Assembly: GCA_964534315.1 (NCBI GenBank)
Contig: CAZHOV010000008.1
Span: forward strand, 3,627 to 67,626
Source of the DNA: CAZHOV01 sp964534315
GTDB lineage: Bacteria; Bacteroidota; Bacteroidia; Chitinophagales; Saprospiraceae
Reading direction: 5' to 3'
DNA length: 64,000 nucleotides
Under the pieces are notes generated by a model. That model saw nothing but the letters and a program-made list of their open reading frames with translations. It was not told the origin of the DNA and did not search any database. Shown piece by piece: positions 37,805 to 45,905 of this stretch. How positions within the stretch are numbered: position 1 is the stretch's first letter; every line of letters begins with the position of its first letter. The position numbers and the translations under genes are program-made.

Positions 37805-38248
37805 GTGGATACATTAAGTTATAAAACCCAGTCGGCAAAGAAAGAGGAAGTAGAGCAGAAGTGGTACGTAGTGGATGCTACCAATATGGTAGTGGGAAGG
37901 TTGTGTTCCCGGATTGCCATGGTGCTTAGAGGTAAGCACAAACCAAGTTATACGCCTCATGTAGATACAGGGGATTTCGTGATCGTTATCAACGCGGATA
38001 AGGCCCGATTTACCGGAAATAAGTGGCGGCAGAAGGAATACATCCGGTATTCGTTATATCCCGGAGGTCAAAAGCGCACTCGTGCCATTGACGTGCAGGC
38101 AAAGAAGCCCTTCTTTGTTATTGAAAATGCTGTACGCGGGATGCTTCCTAAGAATAAATTAGGCAGAGCGATGTTCAAGAAATTACATGTTTATCCGGGG
38201 GCAGAGCATCCGCATGAAGCTCAGAAGCCTGAACCTTTAACTTTTTAA
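37805..38248 (+). CDS. rplM: 50S ribosomal protein L13
   Basis: 147 residues from a GTG start that gives MDTLSYKTQSAKKEE, the usual Bacteroidota L13 N-terminus. Core motifs: VVDATNMVVGRLCSRIA, LRGKHKPSYTPHVDTGDFV, and the C-terminal LPKNKLGRAMFKKLHVYPG. It binds 23S rRNA early in large-subunit assembly. First gene of rplM-rpsI-rpsB-tsf, 22 bp ahead of rpsI. Confidence 0.97.
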   Translation: MDTLSYKTQSAKKEEVEQKWYVVDATNMVVGRLCSRIAMVLRGKHKPSYTPHVDTGDFVIVINADKARFTGNKWRQKEYIRYSLYPGGQKRTRAIDVQAKKPFFVIENAVRGMLPKNKLGRAMFKKLHVYPGAEHPHEAQKPEPLTF

Positions 38249-38270
38249 ATTAATTTAATATCACTTATAT

Positions 38271-38657
38271 ATGGAAATGATTAATGCCTCGGGGAGAAGA
38301 AAGTCATCAGTAGCCCGAGTTTATTTAACTAAGGGGGAAGGAAATATTTCTGTGAACGGTAAGGACTTCAAAGAATATTTCCCACAAGGCTATATGCAAC
38401 ACAACATTGTTGATCCCTTTCAAACAGTTGGTGCTGAAAATATTTATGATATAAAAGTCAATGTCAGAGGCGGGGGGTACAAAGGCCAGGCTGAAGCGAC
38501 GAGGTTGGCTATTTCAAAGGCTTTGGTGAAGCTCAATGAAGAATTCAGAAAGCCGTTAAAAAGCAAAAAGTACCTTACTCGGGATTCTCGTATTGTTGAA
38601 CGTAAAAAGTATGGTAAGCCGAAAGCGAGAAAGAGCTTCCAGTTCTCTAAGCGTTAA
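38271..38657 (+). CDS. rpsI: 30S ribosomal protein S9
   Basis: 128 residues. GRRKSSVARVYLTKGEGNI at the start and the basic C-terminal tail KPKARKSFQFSKR, which reaches the P-site tRNA, identify S9. It lies 22 bp behind rplM, the normal partner, and 55 bp ahead of rpsB. Start ATG 38271 is preferred, though MINAS two codons later is possible. Confidence 0.97.
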   Translation: MEMINASGRRKSSVARVYLTKGEGNISVNGKDFKEYFPQGYMQHNIVDPFQTVGAENIYDIKVNVRGGGYKGQAEATRLAISKALVKLNEEFRKPLKSKKYLTRDSRIVERKKYGKPKARKSFQFSKR

Positions 38658-38712
38658 TGCTTGGGAATACTATTTTTTCAACCTTTTTTGAAGCTATTGT
38701 AAAAGATTAAAA

Positions 38713-39432
38713 ATGGAAAAACCCACCTATAAAGAATTATTAGATGCAGGTGTGCACTTCGGCCACCTGAAGAGAAAATGGAATCCTAAGATGGCCCCGT
38801 ATATTTTTATGGAGCGCAAAGGTATTCACGTCATTGACTTAAACCGGACGCTTGAAAGTCTTGATGAAGCAGCTAATGCGATGCGTCAGATTGCGAGATC
38901 GGGCAATAAGATCTTGTTTGTGGCGACTAAAAAGCAAGCACGCGAAATTGTTTCGAATGCAGCCAGAAGTGTAAATATGCCGTTTGTTACGGAGCGATGG
39001 TTGGGAGGTATGATGACTAATTTCTCTACGATCCGTAAATCGGTCAAGAAAATGAACAATATCGATAAAATGCTGGCAGATGGTAGCCTAACGAGCGTGA
39101 CCAAGAAAGAGCGGCTGACTCTTACCCGGGAGCGTAATAAACTCGAAAAGGTCTTGGGCGGAGTGGCGAATCTTAATCGAACGCCTTCTGCTATTTTTAT
39201 TGTAGATATCCATCATGAACATATCGCCCTTTCAGAAGCTCATAAGTTAGGGATGCGTACAATCGGTTTGGTAGATACGAATTCAGACCCTACATTAGTA
39301 GATCATGCGATCCCAGGCAATGATGATGCTTCCAAATCTATTGGAATCATAACGAGTTACCTGGTGGAAGCAGTCCGGCAGGGCCTGGAAGAGCGTAGAC
39401 AGAATAAGACTGAAAAAGAGGCGGTGCGATAG
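38713..39432 (+). CDS. rpsB: 30S ribosomal protein S2
   Basis: 239 residues. LLDAGVHFGHLKRKWNPKM at the start, RWLGGMMTNFSTIRKSVKK and the central VDIHHEHIALSEAHKLGM are S2 hallmarks. It sits on the 30S platform. Followed by tsf after 63 bp, the standard order. Confidence 0.98.
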   Translation: MEKPTYKELLDAGVHFGHLKRKWNPKMAPYIFMERKGIHVIDLNRTLESLDEAANAMRQIARSGNKILFVATKKQAREIVSNAARSVNMPFVTERWLGGMMTNFSTIRKSVKKMNNIDKMLADGSLTSVTKKERLTLTRERNKLEKVLGGVANLNRTPSAIFIVDIHHEHIALSEAHKLGMRTIGLVDTNSDPTLVDHAIPGNDDASKSIGIITSYLVEAVRQGLEERRQNKTEKEAVR

Positions 39433-39495
39433 TCAATTTCTGCATAGTATTTTCTCTATAGTATTATTTATTGTTACTTAAATCTTATATAACAA

Positions 39496-40335
39496 ATGAG
39501 TACAGTTAAAATTTCAGCAGCAGACGTAAAAAAATTGCGTGAGCAAACTGGAGCAGGAATGATGGATTGTAAGAAAGCTTTAACGGAAGCGGAAGGCGAT
39601 TTCGATAAAGCAATCGAGATCTTGCGTAAGAAAGGGCAAAAGCTATCTGCAAAAAGAGCAGACCGTGACGCCAATGAAGGTGCAGTAATCGCTCATGTTT
39701 CTGATGATAAAAAGAAAGGTGTGATTATTCGGTTGAGTTGTGAAACAGACTTCGTGGCTAAAAACGAAGATTTTGTGAACTTTGCTCAGCAAATAGCGAG
39801 TATTGCATTAGAAAATATGCCAGCCGCAAAAGAAGATCTACTGGCACTTCCCTTCGAAGGCGATCTTACCATCGGAGATAAAGTAACGGAGCAAATTGGT
39901 GTGATCGGAGAAAAACTTGAAGTCGCTGATTACGAGAAGCTGGAAGCTGAAATGGTCGCTCCTTACATTCATATGGGAAATCGTGCAGGAGTGTTAGTTG
40001 GTTTGAATAAAGCAGATGATTCCTATTACGATGCTGGAAGGGATGTTGCTATGCAGGTGGCTGCAATGAAGCCTGTTGCCCTGGATAAGGATGGCGTAGA
40101 TCAAAGCGTTATCGAAAAAGAGATTGAGATTGGAAAAGAACAAGCTCGCCAGGAAGGAAAGCCGGAACAAATCCTTGAAAAAATTGCAATGGGTAAATTA
40201 GGTAAGTTCTTCAAAGAAAATACCTTACTCAACCAGCAATTTGTTAAAGATAGCAAACAATCCGTTAGCGGATATCTGAAAAGTATTGATAAAGACCTCA
40301 CGGTTACAGCCTTCAAGCATGTAGCTTTAGGTTAA
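39496..40335 (+). CDS. tsf: Elongation factor Ts
   Basis: 279 residues. It catalyses GDP release from EF-Tu. The N-terminal UBA-like region has VKKLREQTGAGMMDCKKAL, the core has CETDFVAKNEDFVNFAQQIA, and HMGNRAGVLV marks the later core. The gene ends at an intrinsic terminator (40340-40373), closing the ribosomal unit. Confidence 0.98.
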   Translation: MSTVKISAADVKKLREQTGAGMMDCKKALTEAEGDFDKAIEILRKKGQKLSAKRADRDANEGAVIAHVSDDKKKGVIIRLSCETDFVAKNEDFVNFAQQIASIALENMPAAKEDLLALPFEGDLTIGDKVTEQIGVIGEKLEVADYEKLEAEMVAPYIHMGNRAGVLVGLNKADDSYYDAGRDVAMQVAAMKPVALDKDGVDQSVIEKEIEIGKEQARQEGKPEQILEKIAMGKLGKFFKENTLLNQQFVKDSKQSVSGYLKSIDKDLTVTAFKHVALG

Positions 40336-40339
40336 GGAT

Positions 40340-40373
40340 AAAAAAGGCGAATGAAAACTCATTCGCCTTTTTT
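40340..40373. terminator. Intrinsic terminator after tsf
   Basis: AAAAAAGGCGAATGA (40340-40354) and TCATTCGCCTTTTTT (40359-40373) are perfect 15-bp arms with an AAAC loop, 4 bp after the tsf stop. It is symmetrical and could act on both strands. Confidence 0.92.
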
Positions 40374-40406
40374 ATTATCTTTGGTATCTAATAATAATCT
40401 ACTCAA

Positions 40407-40447
40407 CATGAATTATCTCCTAATTGTAAAATTCGGGATGGTCCATG
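40407..40447. repeat. Palindromic intergenic repeat, copy 1
   Basis: This 41-base imperfect inverted repeat begins and ends CATG and shares AAATTCGGGATG and the flanking CATGTTT with the better preserved hairpin at 45865-45903. It is followed by TTTTTT on the plus strand, so it could act as a second terminator between tsf and pyrH. Confidence 0.5.
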
Positions 40448-40487
40448 TTTTTTGCGGGACTTTACTAGACTAAAAACACACCCGTCG

Positions 40488-41201
40488 ATGGTAATAAAGT
40501 ACAAAAGAGTCCTCCTTAAATTAAGTGGAGAGTCGCTTATGGGAGGGCAGCAGTTTGGAATTAACCCGGAGATGCTTAAGCACTACGCCGAGCAAATCAA
40601 ACAATTGACAGATGCTGATGTCGAAGTGGCTGTAGTAATTGGCGGAGGGAATATCTTTCGCGGCCTTCAAGCTGAAAAATCCGGGATAGAGCGTGTTCAG
40701 GGAGATTATATGGGCATGATGGCAACGGTAATCAACGGCATGGCTATCCAAAGCGCACTTGAGCGACTCGGTGTTTATACCCGTCTAATCTCAGCCATCG
40801 AAATGCGGCAAATTGCAGAACCCTACATACGCCGACGTGCTATCCGCCACCTCGAGAAGGGCCGGGTAGTCATCTTTTCCGCCGGCACAGGCAGCCCCTA
40901 TTTTACTACGGATTCCGCCGCCGCCCTGCGTGCCAACGAGATCAACGCCGATGTCATTCTTAAAGGCACCCGTGTGGATGGTATTTATTCTTCTGATCCT
41001 GAAAAAGACCCCGCCGCTACTAAATTTGATAAGCTTACCTTCGCCAAAGTGATTAGCCTTGGCCTAAGTGTTATGGACATGACTGCCTTTACTCTTTGTA
41101 AAGAAAATAACCTGCCGATCATTGTCTTCGATATCAATCGTAAGGAAAATTTAATGAAAGTAGTTCAGGGTGAAGCAGTTGGGACCTTGGTGGAAGGGTG
41201 A
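40488..41201 (+). CDS. pyrH: UMP kinase
   Basis: 237 residues from ATG 40488, giving MVIKYKRVLLKLSGESLMGG; an upstream in-frame extension lacks family similarity. It phosphorylates UMP with ATP. Motifs: VVIGGGNIFRGLQ, YMGMMATVINGMA, and FSAGTGSPYFTTDSAAALRA, all specific for bacterial UMP kinase. It follows tsf as in many genomes, but a terminator intervenes, so it has its own promoter. Confidence 0.97.
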   Translation: MVIKYKRVLLKLSGESLMGGQQFGINPEMLKHYAEQIKQLTDADVEVAVVIGGGNIFRGLQAEKSGIERVQGDYMGMMATVINGMAIQSALERLGVYTRLISAIEMRQIAEPYIRRRAIRHLEKGRVVIFSAGTGSPYFTTDSAAALRANEINADVILKGTRVDGIYSSDPEKDPAATKFDKLTFAKVISLGLSVMDMTAFTLCKENNLPIIVFDINRKENLMKVVQGEAVGTLVEG

Positions 41202-41316
41202 GAGAAGACTACCAGGTATTGAGGTGTCCGGGATCTCAGATTTAAAGAGAGGTGAGTTGGAATAGGACGGAATATAAAGGTTATAAAGCGCAAGAAGTAT
41301 AGAATAGAAAAAAATA

Positions 41317-41340
41317 ACCCCGGAGATTACTCCCCGGGGT
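41317..41340 (-). terminator. Intrinsic terminator for the nrdJ transcript
   Basis: On the minus strand ACCCCGGGGAG pairs with CTCCGGGGT around a short loop and is followed by TATTTTTTT, a good intrinsic terminator about 145 bp beyond the nrdJ stop. On the plus strand no T run follows, so it belongs to the minus-strand gene. Confidence 0.8.
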
Positions 41341-41378
41341 ATCAACATTGCTTTAAGTATAGTTGGTAATATTTCTTT

Positions 41379-41406
41379 AGTGAACAGTGAACAGTGAACA
41401 GTGAAC
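41379..41406. repeat. AGTGAAC 7-bp tandem repeat, 4 copies
   Basis: Four perfect head-to-tail copies of AGTGAAC followed by AG, in the convergent spacer between pyrH and nrdJ. It is comparable to the 7-bp repeat at 33204-33231 and the 8-bp repeat at 8951-9013. Confidence 0.85.
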
Positions 41407-41482
41407 AGAAGGGAACAAATTCAAGACCCTTTAAACCATCACTTTAGTTTTTCAATTATTCACTATTCATTACTCACTGTAT

Positions 41483-44059
41483 TTATCCGCATTCCGAGTA
41501 GCCACAACTCTTACACATCAGGCAGCCTTCTTTGTAAATCAGCCCATGGGGGTCATCGCAAGAAGGGCATGCGCTTTCCGTAGCCTTGGTACCATCGGGA
41601 ATAAACATTTTTAAGGCTCTCACCACACCATTTTTCCAGGTATTAATGAACGCATCTTCGGCATTCAGGCCGGATACTAAATCTACGGCATGTACGATTG
41701 GCATACCGTGGCGAAGTACACCCGAAATCAATTTCGCATAATTCCAGTACTCCTTATTAAATGAACGAGAAAGTCCTTCAATGGTTACACGATAACCATC
41801 CCGATCTCTGAACTGGAAATCGTAGCGGTTCTTTCCTGAGTCTTCATCTCTGGCTTTGATCACCCAGCCATTGGTGACGTAATCAGGTAGGCGGAAGGTA
41901 TCTTCGGCACGACCGGTAAAGATCTCATAGGGGCGGTTATCCATCATGCCCACAACAGCCAACCAGTCTTTATCTTCATTTTTAAAGCGCATCACCTTGG
42001 CCTCTAATTTGACAGGGCGCTTTGGAGAGTGCGTTTCTCTAAATGTAGCCTTTTCTCCACTGTCCGAATCGTTGGATATCAATACGCCCGAACGGGAGCC
42101 GTCTCGATAGATTGTACAACCTTTACACCCCGCTTCCCAAGCCGTTTCGTAGATTTTTTTCACCATGTCTACGGAGGTTTCCTTTGGAATGTTTACCGTT
42201 ACGCTTATGGAGTGATCGACCCACTTTTGGATACGTCCTTGCATTTTTACTTTTTGTACCCAATCTACGTCATTAGCCGTAGCTTTGTAGTAAGGAGATT
42301 TCTCGATGACCTTTTGCAACTCTTCAGTTTCCATCTTGGTCACCTTGTCGATGTCAAACCCTTGTGCACGCATCCAATCTACAAACTTGTGGTGGAAAAC
42401 GTGGTATTCTTCCCAGTGGTCTCCCACCTCGTCTACGAAGGTGACTTTTACATCCGTATCATTAGGGTTGACCTTTCTTCTTCTTTTATAACTGATAAGG
42501 AAGGCTGGTTCAATACCTGAAGTGGTTTGGGTCATTAAGCTGGTGGTGCCAGTAGGGGCAATGGTCAGCAATGCAATATTTCGGCGGCCGTGCTTGATAA
42601 GTTCGTCTTTCAAATCAGGTTCGGCCATTTCCAGGCGATTGATGAAGGGATTTCTTTTTTCTCGTTCGTAGTCGAAAATGGGGAATGCGCCTCTTTCTTT
42701 TGCCATCAAAATAGACGAGCGGTAGGCACTTAGTGCTACTGTTTGGTGTACCTTTTCAGCAAATTCAATACCTTCGTCCGTACCGTAAATGAGGTTCAAG
42801 GCGGCCAACATATCCCCTTCTGCGGTGATGCCTACTCCTGTACGGCGACCCTCAACACAGGTTTTACGGATCTTATGCCATAACTTTAATTCCGTATTCT
42901 TGATATTATCGGCCTCTGGATCGTTTTGAATCTTTTCAATGATACGGTCGATCTTTTCGATTTCCAGATCGATGATATCATCCATAATACGCTGAGCGAT
43001 CTGAACGTGCTCCGAGAATTTTTCAAAATCGAAATAAGCGTCGGGCTTGAACGGGTTTTCTACATAGCTATACAGGTTTATTGCCAGTAGTCGGCAGCTA
43101 TCATAAGGGCAAAGCGGGATTTCTCCACACGGATTAGTAGATATGGTGTTATACCCAAGATCAGCGTAGCAGTCAGGCACCGACTCACGGATAACGGTAT
43201 CCCAGAATAATACGCCAGGCTCGGCAGATTTCCAGGCATTGTGAATAATTTTATCCCATAGTTTGGCCGCGTCAATTTCTTTAGTGAATACCGGATCATC
43301 GCTGTGGATCGGGAATTGCTGCTCGTAATTCCGGCCGCTCATAGCCGCTTTCATAAACTCGTCGTCGATCTTCACAGATACATTGGCTCCGGTTACTTTT
43401 CCGGTTTCCATTTTAGCGTCAATAAAGTCTTCAGCATCGGGATGTTTGCTGGAAACGGTCAGCATCAATGCTCCCCGTCGTCCGTCCTGGGCTACTTCTC
43501 TGGTGGAATTGGAATACCGCTCCATAAAAGGTACGATACCAGTAGAAGAGAGCGCGCTATTCATGACCGGAGAGTTTTTGGGACGGATATGCGAAAGGTC
43601 GTGCCCCACACCACCACGGCGCTTCATTAACTGGACCTGTTCTTCATCAATTTTGATAATCCCACCATATGAATCGGCGCCGTTCCCGATCACAAAGCAA
43701 TTGGAAAGGGAAGATACCTGATGATTGTTCCCGATACCAGCCATCGGGCTTCCCTGGGGAACAATATATCTGAAATTTCTGAGCAGTTCATAGATTTGCT
43801 CTTCAGGTATTGGGTTGGGATATTTTTGCTCGATGCGCGCAATTTCTTTGGCAATTCTGCGGTGCATATCATCTGGCGTAAGCTCATAGAGGTTTCCAAA
43901 AGAATCTTTGAGCGCGTATTTTTTGATCCAGACATTTGCTGCTAATTCGTCTCCGTTGAAATAAATGGTGGATGCTTTCAATGCTTCCCCGAAACTGTAG
44001 GTTTTGGCGGCTTTCCCATTTTTAGTTTTGGAAAGGCCTTTTTTTACGTTTGCCTCCAT
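41483..44059 (-). CDS. nrdJ: Class II (adenosylcobalamin-dependent) ribonucleotide reductase
   Basis: 858 residues. It reduces ribonucleotides to deoxyribonucleotides using adenosylcobalamin, independent of oxygen. Features: the N-terminal region with PQGSPMAGIGN, the first active-site Cys in SSLSNCFVIGNG, the loop Cys in STNPCGEIPLCPYDSCRLL, TIAPTGTTSLMTQTTSG, and a C-terminal zinc-finger-like segment (CPSC...CLMCKSCGYSEC) carrying the redox Cys tail. There is no ATP-cone. It is a stand-alone gene with a terminator at 41317. The 394-bp upstream spacer shows no cobalamin riboswitch that I can recognise. Confidence 0.95.
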   Translation of the reverse strand: MEANVKKGLSKTKNGKAAKTYSFGEALKASTIYFNGDELAANVWIKKYALKDSFGNLYELTPDDMHRRIAKEIARIEQKYPNPIPEEQIYELLRNFRYIVPQGSPMAGIGNNHQVSSLSNCFVIGNGADSYGGIIKIDEEQVQLMKRRGGVGHDLSHIRPKNSPVMNSALSSTGIVPFMERYSNSTREVAQDGRRGALMLTVSSKHPDAEDFIDAKMETGKVTGANVSVKIDDEFMKAAMSGRNYEQQFPIHSDDPVFTKEIDAAKLWDKIIHNAWKSAEPGVLFWDTVIRESVPDCYADLGYNTISTNPCGEIPLCPYDSCRLLAINLYSYVENPFKPDAYFDFEKFSEHVQIAQRIMDDIIDLEIEKIDRIIEKIQNDPEADNIKNTELKLWHKIRKTCVEGRRTGVGITAEGDMLAALNLIYGTDEGIEFAEKVHQTVALSAYRSSILMAKERGAFPIFDYEREKRNPFINRLEMAEPDLKDELIKHGRRNIALLTIAPTGTTSLMTQTTSGIEPAFLISYKRRRKVNPNDTDVKVTFVDEVGDHWEEYHVFHHKFVDWMRAQGFDIDKVTKMETEELQKVIEKSPYYKATANDVDWVQKVKMQGRIQKWVDHSISVTVNIPKETSVDMVKKIYETAWEAGCKGCTIYRDGSRSGVLISNDSDSGEKATFRETHSPKRPVKLEAKVMRFKNEDKDWLAVVGMMDNRPYEIFTGRAEDTFRLPDYVTNGWVIKARDEDSGKNRYDFQFRDRDGYRVTIEGLSRSFNKEYWNYAKLISGVLRHGMPIVHAVDLVSGLNAEDAFINTWKNGVVRALKMFIPDGTKATESACPSCDDPHGLIYKEGCLMCKSCGYSECG

Positions 44060-44404
44060 TGTTATTGTAATTATGTTGGTTAATATATATGGTAAATAAA
44101 TGAGTCACTCGAAACTTTTTCGACTATGATCGCGTGATTCCCTGCTTGTTTTTTAGGACCTGCTATATTTTTTCTCAGCAATTTGTTTTAAAAAAGCGAA
44201 CATCCTAATCTGAGAAAAAGGGGGAAAATAAAATATAGGTTATCTCAAAAATTTTAATAAAAAATATGGGATAACCAGGCTAACTGAAAATTAGTTTGGC
44301 AATTTACAGGAAAAAAAAGTCGAGTGTGTGAATAGTTTTCCACAATTTGTGGAAAGATATAGACGGGTAAGCAAAACAATCTTAAAACAAATAATAGAAA
44401 CAAC
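44060..44404. other. nrdJ upstream region
   Basis: AT-rich. It contains GGTTATC...GATAACC (about 44239-44280), an inverted repeat with a long loop, whose right end TATGGGATAACCA recurs at about 51059 upstream of another gene, and the palindrome at 44337-44355. I see no open frame, riboswitch or NrdR-box pair. Promoter elements are not clear. Confidence 0.4.
44337..44355. promoter_or_regulatory. Palindrome with DnaA-box-like halves upstream of nrdJ
   Basis: TTTCCACA-ATT-TGTGGAAA is a perfect inverted repeat. With one flanking T the left half reads TTTTCCACA, fitting the DnaA box form TTWTNCACA, and the right half is a weaker match. It lies about 280 bp before the nrdJ start. DnaA control of ribonucleotide reductase is known in some bacteria; here it is only suggested by sequence. 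Confidence 0.3.
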
Positions 44405-44422
44405 CTACCCAAATGAGGGTAG
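44405..44422 (-). terminator. Terminator after trhO
   Basis: CTACCC (44405-44410) and GGGTAG (44417-44422) form a 6-bp stem, flanked by further AATAGAAA/TTTCTATT pairing. T-rich DNA follows on both strands. It lies about 32 bp beyond the trhO stop. Confidence 0.65.
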
Positions 44423-44453
44423 ATTTTTTCTATTAAGAAAAATGGTTTAGTAT

Positions 44454-45524
44454 CTATTCTTGACTTCCAGTTGTTTGGAGCCCTTCGGTGGTCAATGGTT
44501 GATCTTTTCGATTGGCTTTATACCGTCCTTTACCAAATTTGGTGCCATTAAATTTGATGGTTTTTTTCAGTGCTTCCCGCTGTTCTTCGGGCAGGGCGTT
44601 GAAGTCCTGGCACTTTTTGGAACAACAGGCATCATATTTTTCAGCACATTTTTCACACTGGATAAACAGAATATGACAGGCATCGTTGGCACAATTGACA
44701 TGGTGGTCGCAAGGTTCGCCACATTGATGGCAACGGGCGATCACATCTTCACTGATCTTTTCGCCCATGCGTTCGTCAAAAACAAAGTTCTTTCCGATAA
44801 ATTTATTTTCGAGTCCTTTTTGTTCGCACTGACGTGCATATTCGATAATTCCGCCTTCGACCATATAGACATTTTTGAATCCTTTGTGCAAATAATACGC
44901 ACTGGCTTTTTCACAACGAATGCCTCCGGTACAATACATGACGATATGCTTTTCTTTAGCTTCTTCCAGCATTTTTTCGACTTGAGGAAGGGCTTCTCTG
45001 AAGGTTTCCACATCGGGGAGAATAGCATCTTTAAAGTGTCCAACCTCGCTTTCGTAGTGATTGCGCATGTCGACGATAAGGGTGTCAGGCTGATCGGTTA
45101 ATTCGTTAAACTCATCGGCGGCGAGGGGGCGGCCGCGTTTGGTCGCATCGAAGGTGGCATCATTAAGTCCATCAGCAACGATTTTCTTTCGTACTTTGAT
45201 TTTGAGCTTATAAAACGATTTTCCGTCATCCTCAATGGCCATATTCAGTCGGATCCTCCGTAGGAAATCAATTGTTTCCAGTTGTTCTTTAAAGGCTTCC
45301 CAGTTTTTCTCAGGTACGGAAATCTGCGCGTTGATCCCTTCATTGGCCACGTAAACACGCCCAAAGACGCCCAAGTTGACCCATTCGGTGTACAAATGAT
45401 CCCTAAAAAGTTGAGGATTTCCAATATTCGCATATTGGTAAAAGGAAAGCGTTATGCGATCTTCATCGCTTTGCAACATCTGCTCCTTCAGCAGATCATT
45501 GTTGATCTTGTTGAACAACTTCAT
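44454..45524 (-). CDS. trhO: tRNA uridine(34) hydroxylase TrhO (rhodanese-related)
   Basis: 356 residues from ATG 45524; a TTG eight codons upstream is less likely. The protein has an N-terminal acylphosphatase-like domain (about 25-115, VYVANEGINAQISVP), a rhodanese domain with the active Cys C198 in IVMYCTGGIRCEKASAY, and a C-terminal Cys-rich region (CHQCGEPCDHH, CEKCAEKYDACC) typical of this family. By homology to E. coli YceA/TrhO it hydroxylates the wobble uridine of tRNAs using prephenate-independent oxygen chemistry. Cytoplasmic, single-gene unit with hairpins on both sides. Confidence 0.93.
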   Translation of the reverse strand: MKLFNKINNDLLKEQMLQSDEDRITLSFYQYANIGNPQLFRDHLYTEWVNLGVFGRVYVANEGINAQISVPEKNWEAFKEQLETIDFLRRIRLNMAIEDDGKSFYKLKIKVRKKIVADGLNDATFDATKRGRPLAADEFNELTDQPDTLIVDMRNHYESEVGHFKDAILPDVETFREALPQVEKMLEEAKEKHIVMYCTGGIRCEKASAYYLHKGFKNVYMVEGGIIEYARQCEQKGLENKFIGKNFVFDERMGEKISEDVIARCHQCGEPCDHHVNCANDACHILFIQCEKCAEKYDACCSKKCQDFNALPEEQREALKKTIKFNGTKFGKGRYKANRKDQPLTTEGLQTTGSQE

Positions 45525-45610
45525 ACTACAGGTTTTTGTCGTGGACAATTGCAGGTTGTCTCGTTATAAAACCTATGGTTTTATCCACAATGTTAATGAA
45601 AAAGAGTAAA

Positions 45611-45663
45611 CATGAGTCATCCCGTCCCGCATTATCTTTAATGCGGGATCGAGATGCCTCATG
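45611..45663. repeat. Nested hairpin element
   Basis: Outer arms CATGAGTCATCCCG and CGAGATGCCTCATG match at 12 of 14 positions when inverted. The inner stem is CCCGCATTA...TAATGCGGG. It lies upstream of trhO in a spacer otherwise devoid of genes and resembles the CATG-ended repeats at 40407 and 45865. Confidence 0.55.
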
Positions 45664-45733
45664 GGCTATTTTTAGCTAAGATTAACGGGCTTAAGCCTAT
45701 TATCAAGCTTAAAATCTACAGCCCTTTTCAGTA

Positions 45734-45788
45734 TTTTTAAAGGGAATGCTGTGAATTTTTTTGAAATTCACAGCATTCCTTTTAAAAA
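45734..45788. repeat. 55-bp near-perfect palindrome
   Basis: Arms 45734-45758 and 45764-45788 pair with only one G-T mismatch around a 5-base loop; the core is GGAATGCTGTGAATTT and its complement. Its T-rich ends on both strands fit a bidirectional terminator, but no gene ends next to it (trhO starts 210 bp away, ACMSD ends 118 bp away). Confidence 0.75.
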
Positions 45789-45793
45789 ATAAA

Positions 45794-45839
45794 TCAAAAG
45801 GTGTCGTTTTTTGAATCAAAAAAGTGCTTAACCTTTTGA
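45794..45839. repeat. Second hairpin in the trhO/ACMSD spacer
   Basis: TCAAAAGGT (45794-45802) pairs with ACCTTTTGA (45831-45839), enclosing an inner TTTTTTGA/TTCAAAAAA pairing. It directly follows the 55-bp palindrome, so three hairpins stand in a row between 45734 and 45903. Confidence 0.6.
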
Positions 45840-45864
45840 GAACTAAGCAAAAAAAGAAAAAAAT

Positions 45865-45903
45865 ATGAATTATTCCGGATTTTAAAAATTCGGGATGATT
45901 CAT
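45865..45903 (-). terminator. Intrinsic terminator after the ACMSD gene (palindromic repeat copy 2)
   Basis: An 18-bp stem with three G-T pairs (ATGAATTATTCCGGATTT and its inverse) starts 2 bp after the ACMSD stop. On the minus strand it is followed by ATATTTTTTTCTTTTTTT, so it is a strong terminator for the operon 50351-45906. Its sequence is shared with 40407-40447. Confidence 0.85.
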
Positions 45904-45905
45904 GT

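Noticed and set aside
44060..44453. Cobalamin riboswitch for the B12-dependent ribonucleotide reductase
   Set aside because: I looked for the B12 box and associated stems on the minus strand and saw none; only an AT-rich spacer with small inverted repeats.
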